Source of the DNA: Bacteroidota bacterium
GTDB taxonomy: Bacteria > Bacteroidota > Bacteroidia > Cytophagales > Cyclobacteriaceae
DNA: 43,543 bases
NCBI GenBank assembly: GCA_022571715.1
Contig: JACZXH010000023.1
Location: 1-43,543, forward strand
Reading direction: 5' to 3'
The position numbers and the translations under genes are program-made. A model generated the notes under the pieces. It worked only from the letters and a program-made list of their open reading frames with translations, was not told the origin of the DNA and searched no databases. Positions 24,863 to 35,400 of this stretch are shown piece after piece. Position 1 is the first letter of the stretch, and every line of letters starts with the position of its first letter.

Positions 24863-27800
24863 ATGAAAAAATTTCTGATAATAATTGTTGCTATTTTGGG
24901 TTTCATTGTACTTGCACTTGCTGTAATTCCTGTTTTTTTTAAAGATGAAATAAAGGCGAAAATTGACGAAGAACTCAGTAAAACACTCGATGCTACTGTA
25001 GTATTCGATACGGATAATTTTCATCTTACGTTTTTCAGGAATTTTCCTAATATAACCATTGGCCTGGAGGATTTTGGAATTATAAATCATGCACCCTTTG
25101 AGGGTGAAGTACTCTTCGCTGTAAAAAAACTGAGTGTTGAAGTGAATGTGAAACGCATCCTGATTGATGGGGAAATAAGCGTGGAAGGTATTTATCTTGA
25201 AGAGCCAATCATTAACCTGCTGGTTAAAAAGGACGGAAAGGCGAACTGGGATATTTACATTGACTCGGGAGAAGAAGAGCCTGAAGAAGTAGTTACCAGT
25301 GATGAAGAGATATCGTTTGGGATTGAACGCTGGGAAATTATCAACGGATATTTTATTTACGACGATGCATCCATACCTGTTTCAGCGGAAATACGGGGCT
25401 TGAATCATTCCGGTAGTGGTGATTTTACGCTTACTGTATTTGATTTGGATACCCACACAACATTCGATACCATTAATGTGGAGTTTGACGGCACAACATA
25501 TCTGAAAAACAAAATGATATCGTTGGATGCTGTGTTGAATATGGACCTGGATGCATTCAAATTTACTTTCAAGGAAAATGAAGTTCGGGTTAATGACTTT
25601 AAACTTGGTTTCGATGGCTGGTTTGCGATGCCGGACGAAGGATTCGACATGGATATTTCGTTTGAAGCAAAAGATAATTCATTTAAAAGTCTGCTCTCAC
25701 TTATACCCGGTGTGTATATGGAAGGATTTGAAGAGCTGAAAACATCAGGTAGCCTTTCGTTCGGGGGAAACCTGAAAGGAACATATAATGAAGAACAAAT
25801 GCCGGCATTCACCATAAACCTAAATGTAAGAGATGGTATGTTTCAATATCCTGACCTTCCTACCGCAATCAGTAACGTAAATATGGATATGCTGATAGAA
25901 AACAAGGATGGCAATATTGACCACACCCTTATCGATATCAGCAAATTTCATATTGATTTTGGTAACAATCCTTTTGATGCCAATCTGAAAATTGCGAACC
26001 TGGTGAATTATCCGATCGAAGCGCGTGTGACCGGAAAAATAGACTTAGAAGAGATCATGACCATGTTTCCGATGGAGGGTTTGGAATTACGTGGGAAAAT
26101 GGAAATTGATATTTCGGTAAACGGGATTTATGATTCTGTTACATCAGTTATTCCAAAGGTCAATGCCTCATTTTTGCTTACTGACGGATATGCAAGTTCT
26201 TCCGAGGCACCTCTACCGCTTGAAAATATACATATTGACTCAAAAATTATTAACAGCACAGGAAAGTTGAAAGACACCAGGATTATTGTAGAATCGTTTA
26301 AAATGAAACTGCAGGATGAGGAGATTACTGCTTCATTATTGCTTGAAAACCTGGATGATTATACCTGGGATACACATATAACGGGATCGATAGATCTGCA
26401 AAAACTGATGCCTGTGATCTTTGCATACTATCCCATGCCAGGTACTAATCTGGAAGGCCTTATCAGTGCAACATTATCTTCTAAAGGCAAGATGTCGGAT
26501 CTGGAAGCAGAAAGGTATGCCGACATGCCCACTTCAGGAGAACTGAATATACGCAACTTTAAATACACTGATGAGGAGTTACTGCCTCAGGGATTTGTGA
26601 TAACCACCGCTTCCATGAATTTCAATCCTAAGGAAATTGCACTTACCAGGTTTGAGGGCAGTATAGGGCGGAGTGATATGAAACTTTCGGGAAGTCTGCA
26701 AAATTATATTGCCTATATTTTTAATGACGAAACCTTAAAGGGAAATCTGAACTTCAGTTCCACTATGCTCGACCTGAACGAGTGGATGGCCGAAGATGAA
26801 AGTGATCTGTCTGAAGAGGATACGCTTGCCCTGGAGGTTTTTCCAGTTCCTGAAAATATTGACTTTGTACTTATATCCCAAATTGATGAAATCCTGTATG
26901 ACAACATAACTTTGAAGAATGCGTCTGGGAAGATTGTGATCAGAAACGGAGAAGTACACATGAATAATTTTCGTTTTAATACACTCGGAGGTACCATCGT
27001 AATGAATGGCATCTATCACACCCACGATATTGAGCACCCATTTTTTGATTATAATCTTGGTGTACAAAACCTTTCGATAAGCGAGTCCTACGCAACATTT
27101 AATACCATTCAGAAAATGGCACCAATTGCTCAAAATATTACAGGAAAATATTCCACAGATTTTAAAATCAAAGGGAATCTGATGAGTGATATGATGCCTG
27201 ATTATGCTACCCTGGCGGGCGGGGGCCTAATCAAAATTGCGCAGGCCACGATGAGCGGATCAAAGATTATGCAGGGCATCAATGCCCTAACGAACCAGGC
27301 CAATTCGGATAAGGTAAATCTTGCGGATATAATTATGGAAGGTGAGATAAAGGACGGCCGCTTTTATATTAAACCTTTCAACGTAAAACTTGGTAATTAT
27401 GAAACCGAGGTAGCAGGTTCAAACGGCCTTGACGGATCGCTCGACTTCAAGCTGAAATTTGATATTCCGGCCGGTGAGCTAGGCCAGCAACTAAACCAGA
27501 CGATTGCCAGTATTACTGGCAGGCAGGCTGATGCCTCATCTACGATTAAACTTACCATTGGCCTTGGAGGTACGTATGATGATCCGAAACCAAAGCTGCT
27601 TGCTGCAGATGCAGGTGAAGGACTCAAAGAGCAGGTTACTGAAGTAGCAAAACAGGAGATTATCAAAACCATACAGGAAAAAACGGGGCAGCAGGTGGAT
27701 GTGGCTGATATACCTGATACCAAAGAGCTGAAAGAGGAAGCAAAGCAGGAATTGGATACAGCTAAGGCAGAAGTAAAGGATATTGCCAAAACCCAGTCCG

Positions 27801-27916
27801 ACAGCCTGGTACAGGGCCTTCTTAAAGGGGATTCAGTGAAAGTGGAAAAAGCAATTGAAGATGCTCAGGATAAGATCAAAAACTTGTTTAATCGTAAGAA
27901 AAAGAAGAAAAATTAG
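24863..27916 (+). CDS. AsmA-like envelope protein
   Basis: This 1017-residue protein has an N-terminal transmembrane anchor (about 1-24: MKKFLIIIVAILGFIVLALA then VIPVFF). An AsmA-type N-terminal domain follows (KIDEELSKTLDATVVFDTDNFHLTFFRNFPNITIGLEDFGI). Then come long repeating beta-strand blocks and the AsmA C-terminal region (about 760-930: TDFKIKGNLMSDMMPDYATLAGGGLIKIAQATMSGSKIMQGINAL). The last 90 residues are Lys/Glu-rich and probably helical, ending RKKKKKN. AsmA-like proteins are bridge-like lipid transporters between inner and outer membranes in proteobacteria, and the same is inferred here. It is a single gene with a divergent promoter region upstream and a convergent receptor gene downstream. 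Confidence 0.9.
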   Translation: MKKFLIIIVAILGFIVLALAVIPVFFKDEIKAKIDEELSKTLDATVVFDTDNFHLTFFRNFPNITIGLEDFGIINHAPFEGEVLFAVKKLSVEVNVKRILIDGEISVEGIYLEEPIINLLVKKDGKANWDIYIDSGEEEPEEVVTSDEEISFGIERWEIINGYFIYDDASIPVSAEIRGLNHSGSGDFTLTVFDLDTHTTFDTINVEFDGTTYLKNKMISLDAVLNMDLDAFKFTFKENEVRVNDFKLGFDGWFAMPDEGFDMDISFEAKDNSFKSLLSLIPGVYMEGFEELKTSGSLSFGGNLKGTYNEEQMPAFTINLNVRDGMFQYPDLPTAISNVNMDMLIENKDGNIDHTLIDISKFHIDFGNNPFDANLKIANLVNYPIEARVTGKIDLEEIMTMFPMEGLELRGKMEIDISVNGIYDSVTSVIPKVNASFLLTDGYASSSEAPLPLENIHIDSKIINSTGKLKDTRIIVESFKMKLQDEEITASLLLENLDDYTWDTHITGSIDLQKLMPVIFAYYPMPGTNLEGLISATLSSKGKMSDLEAERYADMPTSGELNIRNFKYTDEELLPQGFVITTASMNFNPKEIALTRFEGSIGRSDMKLSGSLQNYIAYIFNDETLKGNLNFSSTMLDLNEWMAEDESDLSEEDTLALEVFPVPENIDFVLISQIDEILYDNITLKNASGKIVIRNGEVHMNNFRFNTLGGTIVMNGIYHTHDIEHPFFDYNLGVQNLSISESYATFNTIQKMAPIAQNITGKYSTDFKIKGNLMSDMMPDYATLAGGGLIKIAQATMSGSKIMQGINALTNQANSDKVNLADIIMEGEIKDGRFYIKPFNVKLGNYETEVAGSNGLDGSLDFKLKFDIPAGELGQQLNQTIASITGRQADASSTIKLTIGLGGTYDDPKPKLLAADAGEGLKEQVTEVAKQEIIKTIQEKTGQQVDVADIPDTKELKEEAKQELDTAKAEVKDIAKTQSDSLVQGLLKGDSVKVEKAIEDAQDKIKNLFNRKKKKKN

Positions 27917-27929
27917 TAATAAACAGCCC

Positions 27930-27943
27930 TGCCAAATTTGGCA
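27930..27943. terminator. Convergent terminator candidate (TGCCAAATTTGGCA)
   Basis: A perfect 14-bp palindrome lies between the stops of the AsmA-like gene (27916) and the receptor gene (27947), both of which read into it. On the plus strand it is followed by an A/T-rich stretch (ATATTATTTTATT). The stem is short with a 4-nt loop, so termination strength is uncertain. Confidence 0.5.
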
Positions 27944-27946
27944 ATA

Positions 27947-30364
27947 TTATTTTATTGAATAAGGGATATTTATTTTAAAACTAATGTTTCTTCCCATATC
28001 GAATACTCCCATGCGTCCGGTTGCAGGATTTCCAGGGGCGTATTTTAGTCGTGATAGGTGGTTTTGATACGTCTTGTCAAACAAGTTATCCACAAGAATC
28101 ACCATGTTAAATAAGGTTCTGCCTTTTTTGCTTACAATGTCGGCTCCAATTCCGCCTTCAAACAATCCATAAGAGTCCGTAGGAGTTTCCGTATCAAATG
28201 CAGTATATACACGATTCTGCCTGAACGTATAGGAAACACCAAGTTTTACAAATATATTTTGGAATGTATGATCTGTATTTTCGAAATTACCTCTCAGCTC
28301 CGATCTGAAAACATGTGCAGGTGTAAGAGGCAGGTGTTTGGTGGAATCTGTTTCGTTATCCTGCCGGCTGTAAACAAGTGAGATGGAATTTTCAAGATGC
28401 AGCCAGTGCAATGGATGGGGATGAAAATCAAGAACTGCTTCGCCACCAAATAGCCACGCTTTTGTCTGTATGAACCGAAAAGCCGGAATGGGATCCGAAG
28501 GATCAGGTATTGAATCACCTCCCGAACTTCCCTGAAGTTTTTCAATGAAGATATAGTTAGTAATTGCATTCCTGAAGATGCTGATCTCAAAGTTCGAATG
28601 ATCCCCAGAATATATTGTACCTGCATCGATCTGAAAGCTGGTTTCGGGTTTCAGATCAGGGTTTCCGATCTCGTATCGGAATGTGCCTTCATGAACGCCG
28701 TTTGATCCTAATTCGGCAATATTGGGAGCCCGGTATCCGTTGGAAATATTAATTTTAAGAAGCGTTTTGTCAGAAACCTTCCAGGTAGCGCCGGCGCTAC
28801 TTGAATAACTTCCAGGGTTGGATTTGAATCCAGAAAATCTAATGGTCTCAGCGTCGAATTCATTGTCGACAGGCAGGCCGAAGGAATCTAGGAAGAGCGC
28901 CTTTGCATTCAGGCGACGGATATCATAACGGATACCACCAGATAAACTGAGTTGGCCAACTAATTTATTGGCTACCACAAATGCTCCAATATCTATCAGG
29001 TTGTATTCGGGAATCAGAAACTCCCTGCCTTTGTTTTTGTTCTCCTGATATTTACCACTTATGCCTGTAGCAATTTCCAATCCGGAAAGTTCAGGTAAAA
29101 AATATTTTAAGTTGTAATCCATGGTTTTCAGATCAAAATATAATCCGGGATCTGATTCAAGTGGATCTTCAAATTCTTTACGTATATTTTGCTGATATCC
29201 GATATTAAAGGTCAAATTTGATGATTTTAAAATAAAATTGTTATTTAAAGAAAAAGACAGCTGTTCAATTTTTTGTCTTGGATAATCAATATCATACCCT
29301 TTAAGATCGGATTCGGTGACTGGAACTTCCACTACATTACCATTTTTGATTTCCAGCTTTAAAAAATTACCATTGCTGTCTCTTTCGCCTTCCACAATTC
29401 CGATATTTTGTGAAAACCTGCTGAAATGAAGATGTGAAAAGCCCCATTTTCTATTCATGCCTATGTATCCACTAAAATCAAACTCATTAAAACCTGAATT
29501 ATACACCTTGACGTCGTATTGGTTACGGTAGTTTCCGGCAAGTTTTTTGCTGATATTGAATTGCCAGCTATTGCCGTTTAGGTTACCTGCATTAAAGAAA
29601 GACATACTCAAGTGGTTGTTGCTACTTTGGTAATTGCCGGCAAAATGCCCATTAATTACGCCCTGTGGAACCGGTTTGGGAGGCAGAAAGTTAATGACGC
29701 CCGCCATGGCATCTGAACCGTACATCAGACTACCGGGTCCTTTGATGATTTCTACACGCGCCACGGAGGAGGCGTCAATTGCGATGCCGTGTTCGTCGCC
29801 CCACTGCTGGCCTTCCAGCGGCTGTCCGTTATTTAATGTAACTACACGGTTAGATCCGAGTCCGCGTATTACGGGTTTCGAAATAGCAGGACCGGTTGTG
29901 ATCTGGCTTAACCCCGGCATTTTAGCAATTGCATCTACTACATTCGTTGAGGTGTTTTGATTTAAAAATTCATTGCTTACAAAACTATGTGCAATCGGAT
30001 CTTTTGATGCGTCTGATGCCGCTGATATTCCCGTTATAATTAATTCCTTTAATTCGGTCACGGATGGCTCTAATGTAAAATCAAATACAACATGTCCGAA
30101 AATTTCGATTGTTTTGATCAGGTTTGCATATCCGATGTAGCTAACCTGAATCAGAAATTTTCCGGAAGGCAGGTTGTTCATGAAGTAATACCCATCTGAA
30201 TTTGTTGTAGATCCCATTTTCAAGTCAGGGATATAAATAGTAGCCCCATACAAAGGATCTCCGGAAGACTCATCATTAATATGACCGGAAAGCGTGTTTT
30301 GAGAATACATTGAAAAGCTGATTCCGGTTAGCGACAAAAAGAGTATGGTTATGTATAGTTTCAA
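27947..30364 (-). CDS. TonB-dependent outer membrane receptor (probable metal uptake)
   Basis: This 805-residue protein has a signal peptide (to about residue 22), a CarboxypepD_reg-like domain (about 24-100: LSGHINDESSGDPLYGATIYIP), a plug domain (about 120-225, VVDAIAKMPGLSQ, RGLGSNRVVTLNNGQP, VEIIKGPGSLMYGSDAMAGVINFLPP) and a 22-strand-type barrel. QQWGDEHGIAIDASSVARVEI in the plug is a stretch I associate with ZnuD-like receptors, so zinc or another metal is plausible but not proven. The start is TTG, since no other start precedes the signal sequence. It is 89 bp downstream of a small His/Cys-rich membrane protein in the same direction, which supports a metal role. The C-terminal segment NISFKINIPYSIK is the last barrel strand. 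Confidence 0.9.
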   Translation of the reverse strand: MKLYITILFLSLTGISFSMYSQNTLSGHINDESSGDPLYGATIYIPDLKMGSTTNSDGYYFMNNLPSGKFLIQVSYIGYANLIKTIEIFGHVVFDFTLEPSVTELKELIITGISAASDASKDPIAHSFVSNEFLNQNTSTNVVDAIAKMPGLSQITTGPAISKPVIRGLGSNRVVTLNNGQPLEGQQWGDEHGIAIDASSVARVEIIKGPGSLMYGSDAMAGVINFLPPKPVPQGVINGHFAGNYQSSNNHLSMSFFNAGNLNGNSWQFNISKKLAGNYRNQYDVKVYNSGFNEFDFSGYIGMNRKWGFSHLHFSRFSQNIGIVEGERDSNGNFLKLEIKNGNVVEVPVTESDLKGYDIDYPRQKIEQLSFSLNNNFILKSSNLTFNIGYQQNIRKEFEDPLESDPGLYFDLKTMDYNLKYFLPELSGLEIATGISGKYQENKNKGREFLIPEYNLIDIGAFVVANKLVGQLSLSGGIRYDIRRLNAKALFLDSFGLPVDNEFDAETIRFSGFKSNPGSYSSSAGATWKVSDKTLLKINISNGYRAPNIAELGSNGVHEGTFRYEIGNPDLKPETSFQIDAGTIYSGDHSNFEISIFRNAITNYIFIEKLQGSSGGDSIPDPSDPIPAFRFIQTKAWLFGGEAVLDFHPHPLHWLHLENSISLVYSRQDNETDSTKHLPLTPAHVFRSELRGNFENTDHTFQNIFVKLGVSYTFRQNRVYTAFDTETPTDSYGLFEGGIGADIVSKKGRTLFNMVILVDNLFDKTYQNHLSRLKYAPGNPATGRMGVFDMGRNISFKINIPYSIK

Positions 30365-30430
30365 ATTCCTGATGAGGGTATATTACCTGATTTGTGTCTA
30401 GGCGTAATCTTCGGTTCAGAAAAGACTGAA

Positions 30431-30450
30431 GTTGCCAGTAATATGGCAAC
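30431..30450. promoter_or_regulatory. Inverted repeat between the small His/Cys gene and the receptor gene
   Basis: GTTGCCA (30431-30437) and TGGCAAC (30444-30450) are perfect 7-bp arms around a 6-nt loop. It lies in the 89-bp gap upstream of the receptor. No T-run follows on either strand, which argues against a simple terminator. An operator or RNA structure is more likely. Confidence 0.45.
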
Positions 30451-30453
30451 GAT

Positions 30454-30810
30454 TCAGGAATTCGGTGATCCTTTATTTAGTGTAATGTAATTGGACAACA
30501 ACGATTCAGACAAAGTTACCATCGTGTCACAATGCAATAAAACCGGGTACAGGTCAGGTAAGGTATAAAATGCAGGAAGAAGAAATTTTACTGTTATCGA
30601 ATAGTCACAAATCGTGCAATTGATTTGCTGCATGGAAAAATGTGAAATGTAACCGTTAACTGAATTATAACTGATAACAACTTTTTCATTAGAATGTCTA
30701 TGCATCAGTGGTGCAAAAATGAATGGAAATAAAAGTACTGTCAACAGAATGACAGCAACGATCTTCCGTTTATATAACGATGTTTTCAAAACCTGCAAAC
30801 GGATGTCCAT
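30454..30810 (-). CDS. Small membrane-anchored His/Cys protein upstream of a TonB receptor
   Basis: This 118-residue protein has a Lys/Arg-rich start followed by one hydrophobic segment (about 17-35). His37 and His39 (HRH), His57, Cys65 and Cys68 (CTIC) come next. The order, a signal-anchor then HxH and a CxxC and a short tail ending in GSPNS, resembles the small DUF2946-like proteins that in Bacteroidota often precede TonB-dependent receptors for metals; I give this from memory of the pattern. The function is not known; binding a metal or sensing it at the membrane surface is the natural guess. The ATG start at 30810 is the only one before the anchor. Confidence 0.6.
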   Translation of the reverse strand: MDIRLQVLKTSLYKRKIVAVILLTVLLFPFIFAPLMHRHSNEKVVISYNSVNGYISHFSMQQINCTICDYSITVKFLLPAFYTLPDLYPVLLHCDTMVTLSESLLSNYITLNKGSPNS

Positions 30811-30958
30811 GTGTATGTAAATTTATGAAATTAAATCTTTGAATGACGAGAAATTACTACAATTATAGTGCAACGTTGAGTCTCATTCATCCAAGTCCTT
30901 TCTCAGATTGTAGCGTCCACTTATCCGTCCGTGCCGGTACGGATGGGACTGACCTCAT
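30811..30958. terminator. Hairpin after gltD (30923-30944)
   Basis: ATCCGT (30923-30928) pairs with ACGGAT (30939-30944). An alternative smaller stem, CCGT/ACGG (30929-30932 with 30939-30942), uses the same right arm. It lies 15 bp downstream of the gltD stop (minus strand), where a terminator would be expected, but it has no clear T-run. The rest of the spacer shows nothing. Confidence 0.35.
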
Positions 30959-32461
30959 TCAATCTAATGCACTGGCCTGATTCAGCAATGATTTGTCTTT
31001 TTTCTCCAGGAAAGACTCACCGGCAAGATACGTATCTACTACTTCAGCAACTTCACGACCCTCAGAAATCGCCCATACTACCAATGATTGTCCGCGCAGC
31101 ATGTCTCCTGCAACGAAAACTTTTTCATTCCGGGTTTGAAAGTTATGCGCTTCTACGAGTCCTCTGTCATCCACATTGAAATCAAGGCCGGCTTTTAATG
31201 TATCTGTTTCGCCATGCAAAAAACCAACGGCAAGCAAGGCAAGGTCGCAGGGGATTTCCATCTCGGTTCCTTTTATTTCTTTAAAATGCATCTTACCGTC
31301 TGCATTATCGGACCATTCGATGTCCACTATTTTCAGCGCTTTCAGATTACCGGAGTCATCACCTAAATATTCTTTTGTAAGTACGGACCATATCCTTTCA
31401 CATCCTTCTTCATGCGAGGAAGACGTTCGCATGATTACGGGCCACAGAGGCCAGGGTTCTTTCGGTCCTCTTTTATCAGGAGGCTTGGGAAGCAACTCAA
31501 TTTGTGTAATACTTTTGGCTTTCTGCCGGTTTGAAGTACCCACGCAGTCCGAACCGGTGTCACCACCCCCAAGCACCACCACGTGCTTGCTTCTGGCAAA
31601 AATTTCTTCTTCCAGTATTATTCCACAATGGTTTATCCGCACATTTGCATCGCCCGAAACCCGGTTGTTTTGTTGTGACAAGAAATCCATTGCAAAATGA
31701 ATACCTTTTAGTTCACGGCCCGGGACGGTTAGATCTCGGGGTATGGTAGCTCCACAGCATAGCACTATTGCGTCAAAGTTGTCCAGTAAAACACTGACCT
31801 GTAGGTTTTTACCCACGTCGATGTTGGTTTTAAAGATAATACCTTCTTCTTCCATGATTTTTATACGCCGCTCTACCACCCATTTTTCGAGCTTAAAATC
31901 CGGGATTCCTAAACGCAATAATCCGCCGATATAAGATGCCCGTTCAAACACAGTAACTTCATGACCGGCCTTGTTGAGCTGGGCAGCACAGGCGAGTCCA
32001 GCCGGACCGGAGCCGATTACCGCCACTTTATTACCCGTGCGCCTTTCCGGAATAACTGGTACAATGAGGCCCATTTCAAAAGCTTTTTCAACTATAGATT
32101 TTTCAATAAGCTCGATTGCCACAGGAGGTTTGTTAATTCCCAATACACAAGAAGCCTCACAGGGAGCAGGGCATATTCTGCCGGTAAATTCGGGAAAATT
32201 GTTGGTGCTCGTTAATATTTCAATAGCCTGGTCCCAGTTTTCATCGTACACTGCGTCGTTAAAATCAGGGATCAGGTTACCAAGCGGGCACCCGGAATGA
32301 CAAAATGGGGTGCCACAGTCCATGCACCTTGCAGCCTGTTTTTTAGTTTTCTCTTCCCCAAACTCAAGATATACCTCTTTAAAATCGTTTATTCGTTCTT
32401 TCGGATCCCTTTTTTGAGGCAAATCCAAGCCAAACTCTAAAAATCCTGTTGGGTTTCCCAT
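30959..32461 (-). CDS. gltD: Glutamate synthase small (beta) subunit
   Basis: This 500-residue subunit takes electrons from NADPH and passes them through FAD and iron-sulfur centres to the large subunit. Cysteines for the [4Fe-4S] clusters are Cys46, Cys49, Cys54 and Cys58 (RCMDCGTPFCHSGCPLG) and Cys97, Cys101 and Cys105 (CPAPCEASC). The FAD-binding Rossmann motif is VAVIGSGPAGLACA (about 147-160). A second GxGxxG-type segment, VVVLGGGDTGSDCVG, binds NADPH. The length and organisation match the bacterial NADPH-GOGAT beta subunit. Its ATG directly abuts the gltB stop (no spacer), so translation is probably coupled. Confidence 0.96.
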   Translation of the reverse strand: MGNPTGFLEFGLDLPQKRDPKERINDFKEVYLEFGEEKTKKQAARCMDCGTPFCHSGCPLGNLIPDFNDAVYDENWDQAIEILTSTNNFPEFTGRICPAPCEASCVLGINKPPVAIELIEKSIVEKAFEMGLIVPVIPERRTGNKVAVIGSGPAGLACAAQLNKAGHEVTVFERASYIGGLLRLGIPDFKLEKWVVERRIKIMEEEGIIFKTNIDVGKNLQVSVLLDNFDAIVLCCGATIPRDLTVPGRELKGIHFAMDFLSQQNNRVSGDANVRINHCGIILEEEIFARSKHVVVLGGGDTGSDCVGTSNRQKAKSITQIELLPKPPDKRGPKEPWPLWPVIMRTSSSHEEGCERIWSVLTKEYLGDDSGNLKALKIVDIEWSDNADGKMHFKEIKGTEMEIPCDLALLAVGFLHGETDTLKAGLDFNVDDRGLVEAHNFQTRNEKVFVAGDMLRGQSLVVWAISEGREVAEVVDTYLAGESFLEKKDKSLLNQASALD

Positions 32462-35400
32462 TTAAACTGCCTTTTGCATTTCTTCCTTTTGCTCAAGCAA
32501 TATTCGCTTGTAGTCACGGGGCATAACCTTCACAAAATGCTTCAACGAATCCTGCCAATTATCAAGTAGTGCTTTTGCCGTATTACTTCCTGTATAATTA
32601 TAATGTTTTTCGATTAGTGTTTTTAGTGTTTCGATATCATCATATTCCAGGTCGTCAAAAGAGACAAGCTCCATATTGCAGTACTTGTGAAATGTATGAT
32701 CAGCGTCAAATACATACGCAATACCGCCGCTCATTCCTGCGGCAAAATTCCTGCCTGTTTTACCTAGAATAACAACAATCCCTGCGGTCATGTATTCACA
32801 ACCATGATCACCGACGCCCTCAACCACTGCTTTTACTCCTGAGTTTCGAACACAAAAGCGCTCGCCAGCCTGTCCCCTGATGAAAGCTTCACCTGAAGTG
32901 GCTCCATAAAAGGCTACATTCCCGATAATGATATACTTTTCCGGATCGTAGGATACATTCCTGTCAGGGTAGATGATAAGCTGCGCACCCGAAAGTCCTT
33001 TACCAAAATAATCGTTAGCTTCTCCTTCAAGCTCAAGCAGCAGGCCACGGGTTGCAAATACCCCGAAACTCTGACCTGCCGACCCCCGGAACCGAATATG
33101 AATAGTACCGTCAGGCAGACCTTCACCTTTATATTTTTTAGAGATCTCATTGGAAAGAATAGCTCCAACCGACCGGTTGGTATTAACAATGTCAAAATTT
33201 GCCTCTACTTTCTTTCCTGAAGCCAGCGACTCTTTGGCAACTTTCAGTAATTTCCAATCCAGGACATTCTCCAGTTCATGATGTTGATCTTGCTGCTTAT
33301 AGAGCCCTGTTCCCTGCAATGCAGGCTCTTGGTAAAGAATTTTATCAAACCTCAACTTTTTGAGTTTCCAGAATTCCCGGTTCTCAATAGGTCTCAGTAC
33401 ATCCGACTGTCCAATCATTTCGTTTACGGTATGGAATCCGAGTTTTGCCATTATTTCGCGCAACTCTTCCGTAAGGAAAATGAATAAGCTTATTACGTAT
33501 TCTGGTTTACCAGAAAACATTCTCCGTAATTCAGGATTCTGAGTTGCAATTCCGACAGGACAGGTATTCATATGGCATTTACGCATCATGATGCATCCTT
33601 CTGTGACCAGTGCGGCGCTGGCTACACCCCATTCTTCAGCGCCCAGCAAGGCTGCGATGGCAATATCCCTCCCGGTTTTTAACTGGCCGTCCGTTTGCAA
33701 TACAATACGGTCGCGGAGGCGGTTTTTTACAAGTGTCTGGTGTGCCTCGGCAAGACCAAATTCCCAGGGCAGGCCTGCGTGGCTTATGGAGCTTAAAGGC
33801 GATGCACCGGTTCCACCGTCAAGACCTGATATCAATATAACATCCGCTTTTGCCTTTGCAACACCTGCGGCAATGGTACCTACGCCTGTTTCTGCAACAA
33901 GTTTGACATTGATTCTTGCTGTCCGGTTCGCATTTTTAAGGTCAAAGATTAATTGTGCAAGGTCTTCAATCGAGTAAATATCATGATGGGGAGGAGGTGA
34001 TATAAGTCCTACTCCCGGCGTAGAGTGCCTAACACGGCCAATCCACGCATCCACTTTATGTCCTGGTAACTGGCCTCCTTCACCGGGTTTTGCTCCCTGG
34101 GCCATTTTGATTTGCAATTCATCGGCATTGGTAAGATAATAACTGGTAACCCCGAACCGGCCCGAAGCCACCTGTTTGATAGCCGATCGTTCCCAGTCAC
34201 CGTTAGGCTTAGGTTCAAACCGTGCTTCGTCTTCTCCGCCTTCACCGCTGTTGCTTTTTGCACCGATCCGGTTCATGGCAATAGCGAGAGTGGAGTGCGC
34301 TTCGTGAGAAATAGAACCAAATGACATGGCGCCGGTAGCAAATCTTTTAATGATATCTTTCTTTGGCTCTACTTCGTTGAGGGGTATGGGTTTGCGTTTG
34401 GTATAATCAAACTCCATCATCCCCCGTAGTGTGGCGTAGTTACCGTTTTGATGATTGACACGGGAAGAATATTGTTTAAAAATTTCGTAATCATTTTTTC
34501 TGGTAGCCTGTTGAAGGAGATAAATTGTTTCCGGATTGAACACATGAAATTCACCTCGCCTTTTCCATTGATACCGGCCACCTATATCCAATTTTAGTTG
34601 TGGAACCGGTCTGGAAGTGTAAGCAATTTTATGCCTGACAAGTATATCCCTGGCAATGCCATTGTAATCAATTCCGTGAATTCTTGAAACCGTTCCGTAA
34701 AAACATTTGTTGATAACACGCTGATTGATTCCGATGGCTTCGAATATCTGTGACCCCTGATATGACTGGAGGGTTGAAATCCCCATCTTAGAGAAAATTT
34801 TCAACAACCCGGCATTGATAGCATTAATGTAACCGCCCTGAATATCCTTGTTTGACAAGTCCTTCTGAAACACATTTTGCTCTTTAAGCGACAGCAGCGT
34901 TTCAAATGACATGTACGGGTTGACTGAACTTGCACCGTATCCCAGTAGGGTAGCAAAGTGGTGTGTTTCCCACACATCCCCGGCTTCAACTACCAACCCG
35001 GAGCGTACCCGTAAACGCTGCCGGATCAAATGATGATGTACGGCTCCCACAGCAAGCAGAGAAGGAATTGGCGCCCGGTTTCCGCTTATTTTTCTATCCG
35101 ACAGGATAACGATATTTACCCCATAGCGTACGGCATTTTCGGCTTTCCGGCAGATTTTGTATATGGCCTTTTCGAGCGCACCTATGCCGCCCTTTGCATC
35201 AAATGTGATATCAATTTCTTTTGACTTAAAAAAAGGATGTTCAATAAAACGTAGTTTATCGATATCATCATCCATCAGAACAGGATGATCCAGGTATATC
35301 TGTCGGCAATGTTCAGGTGTTTCATCAAGTATATTTTTGTTTGATCCAAACGATGAGTTGAGCGACATAACCAGACGTTCGCGGATGGGGTCAATAGGAG

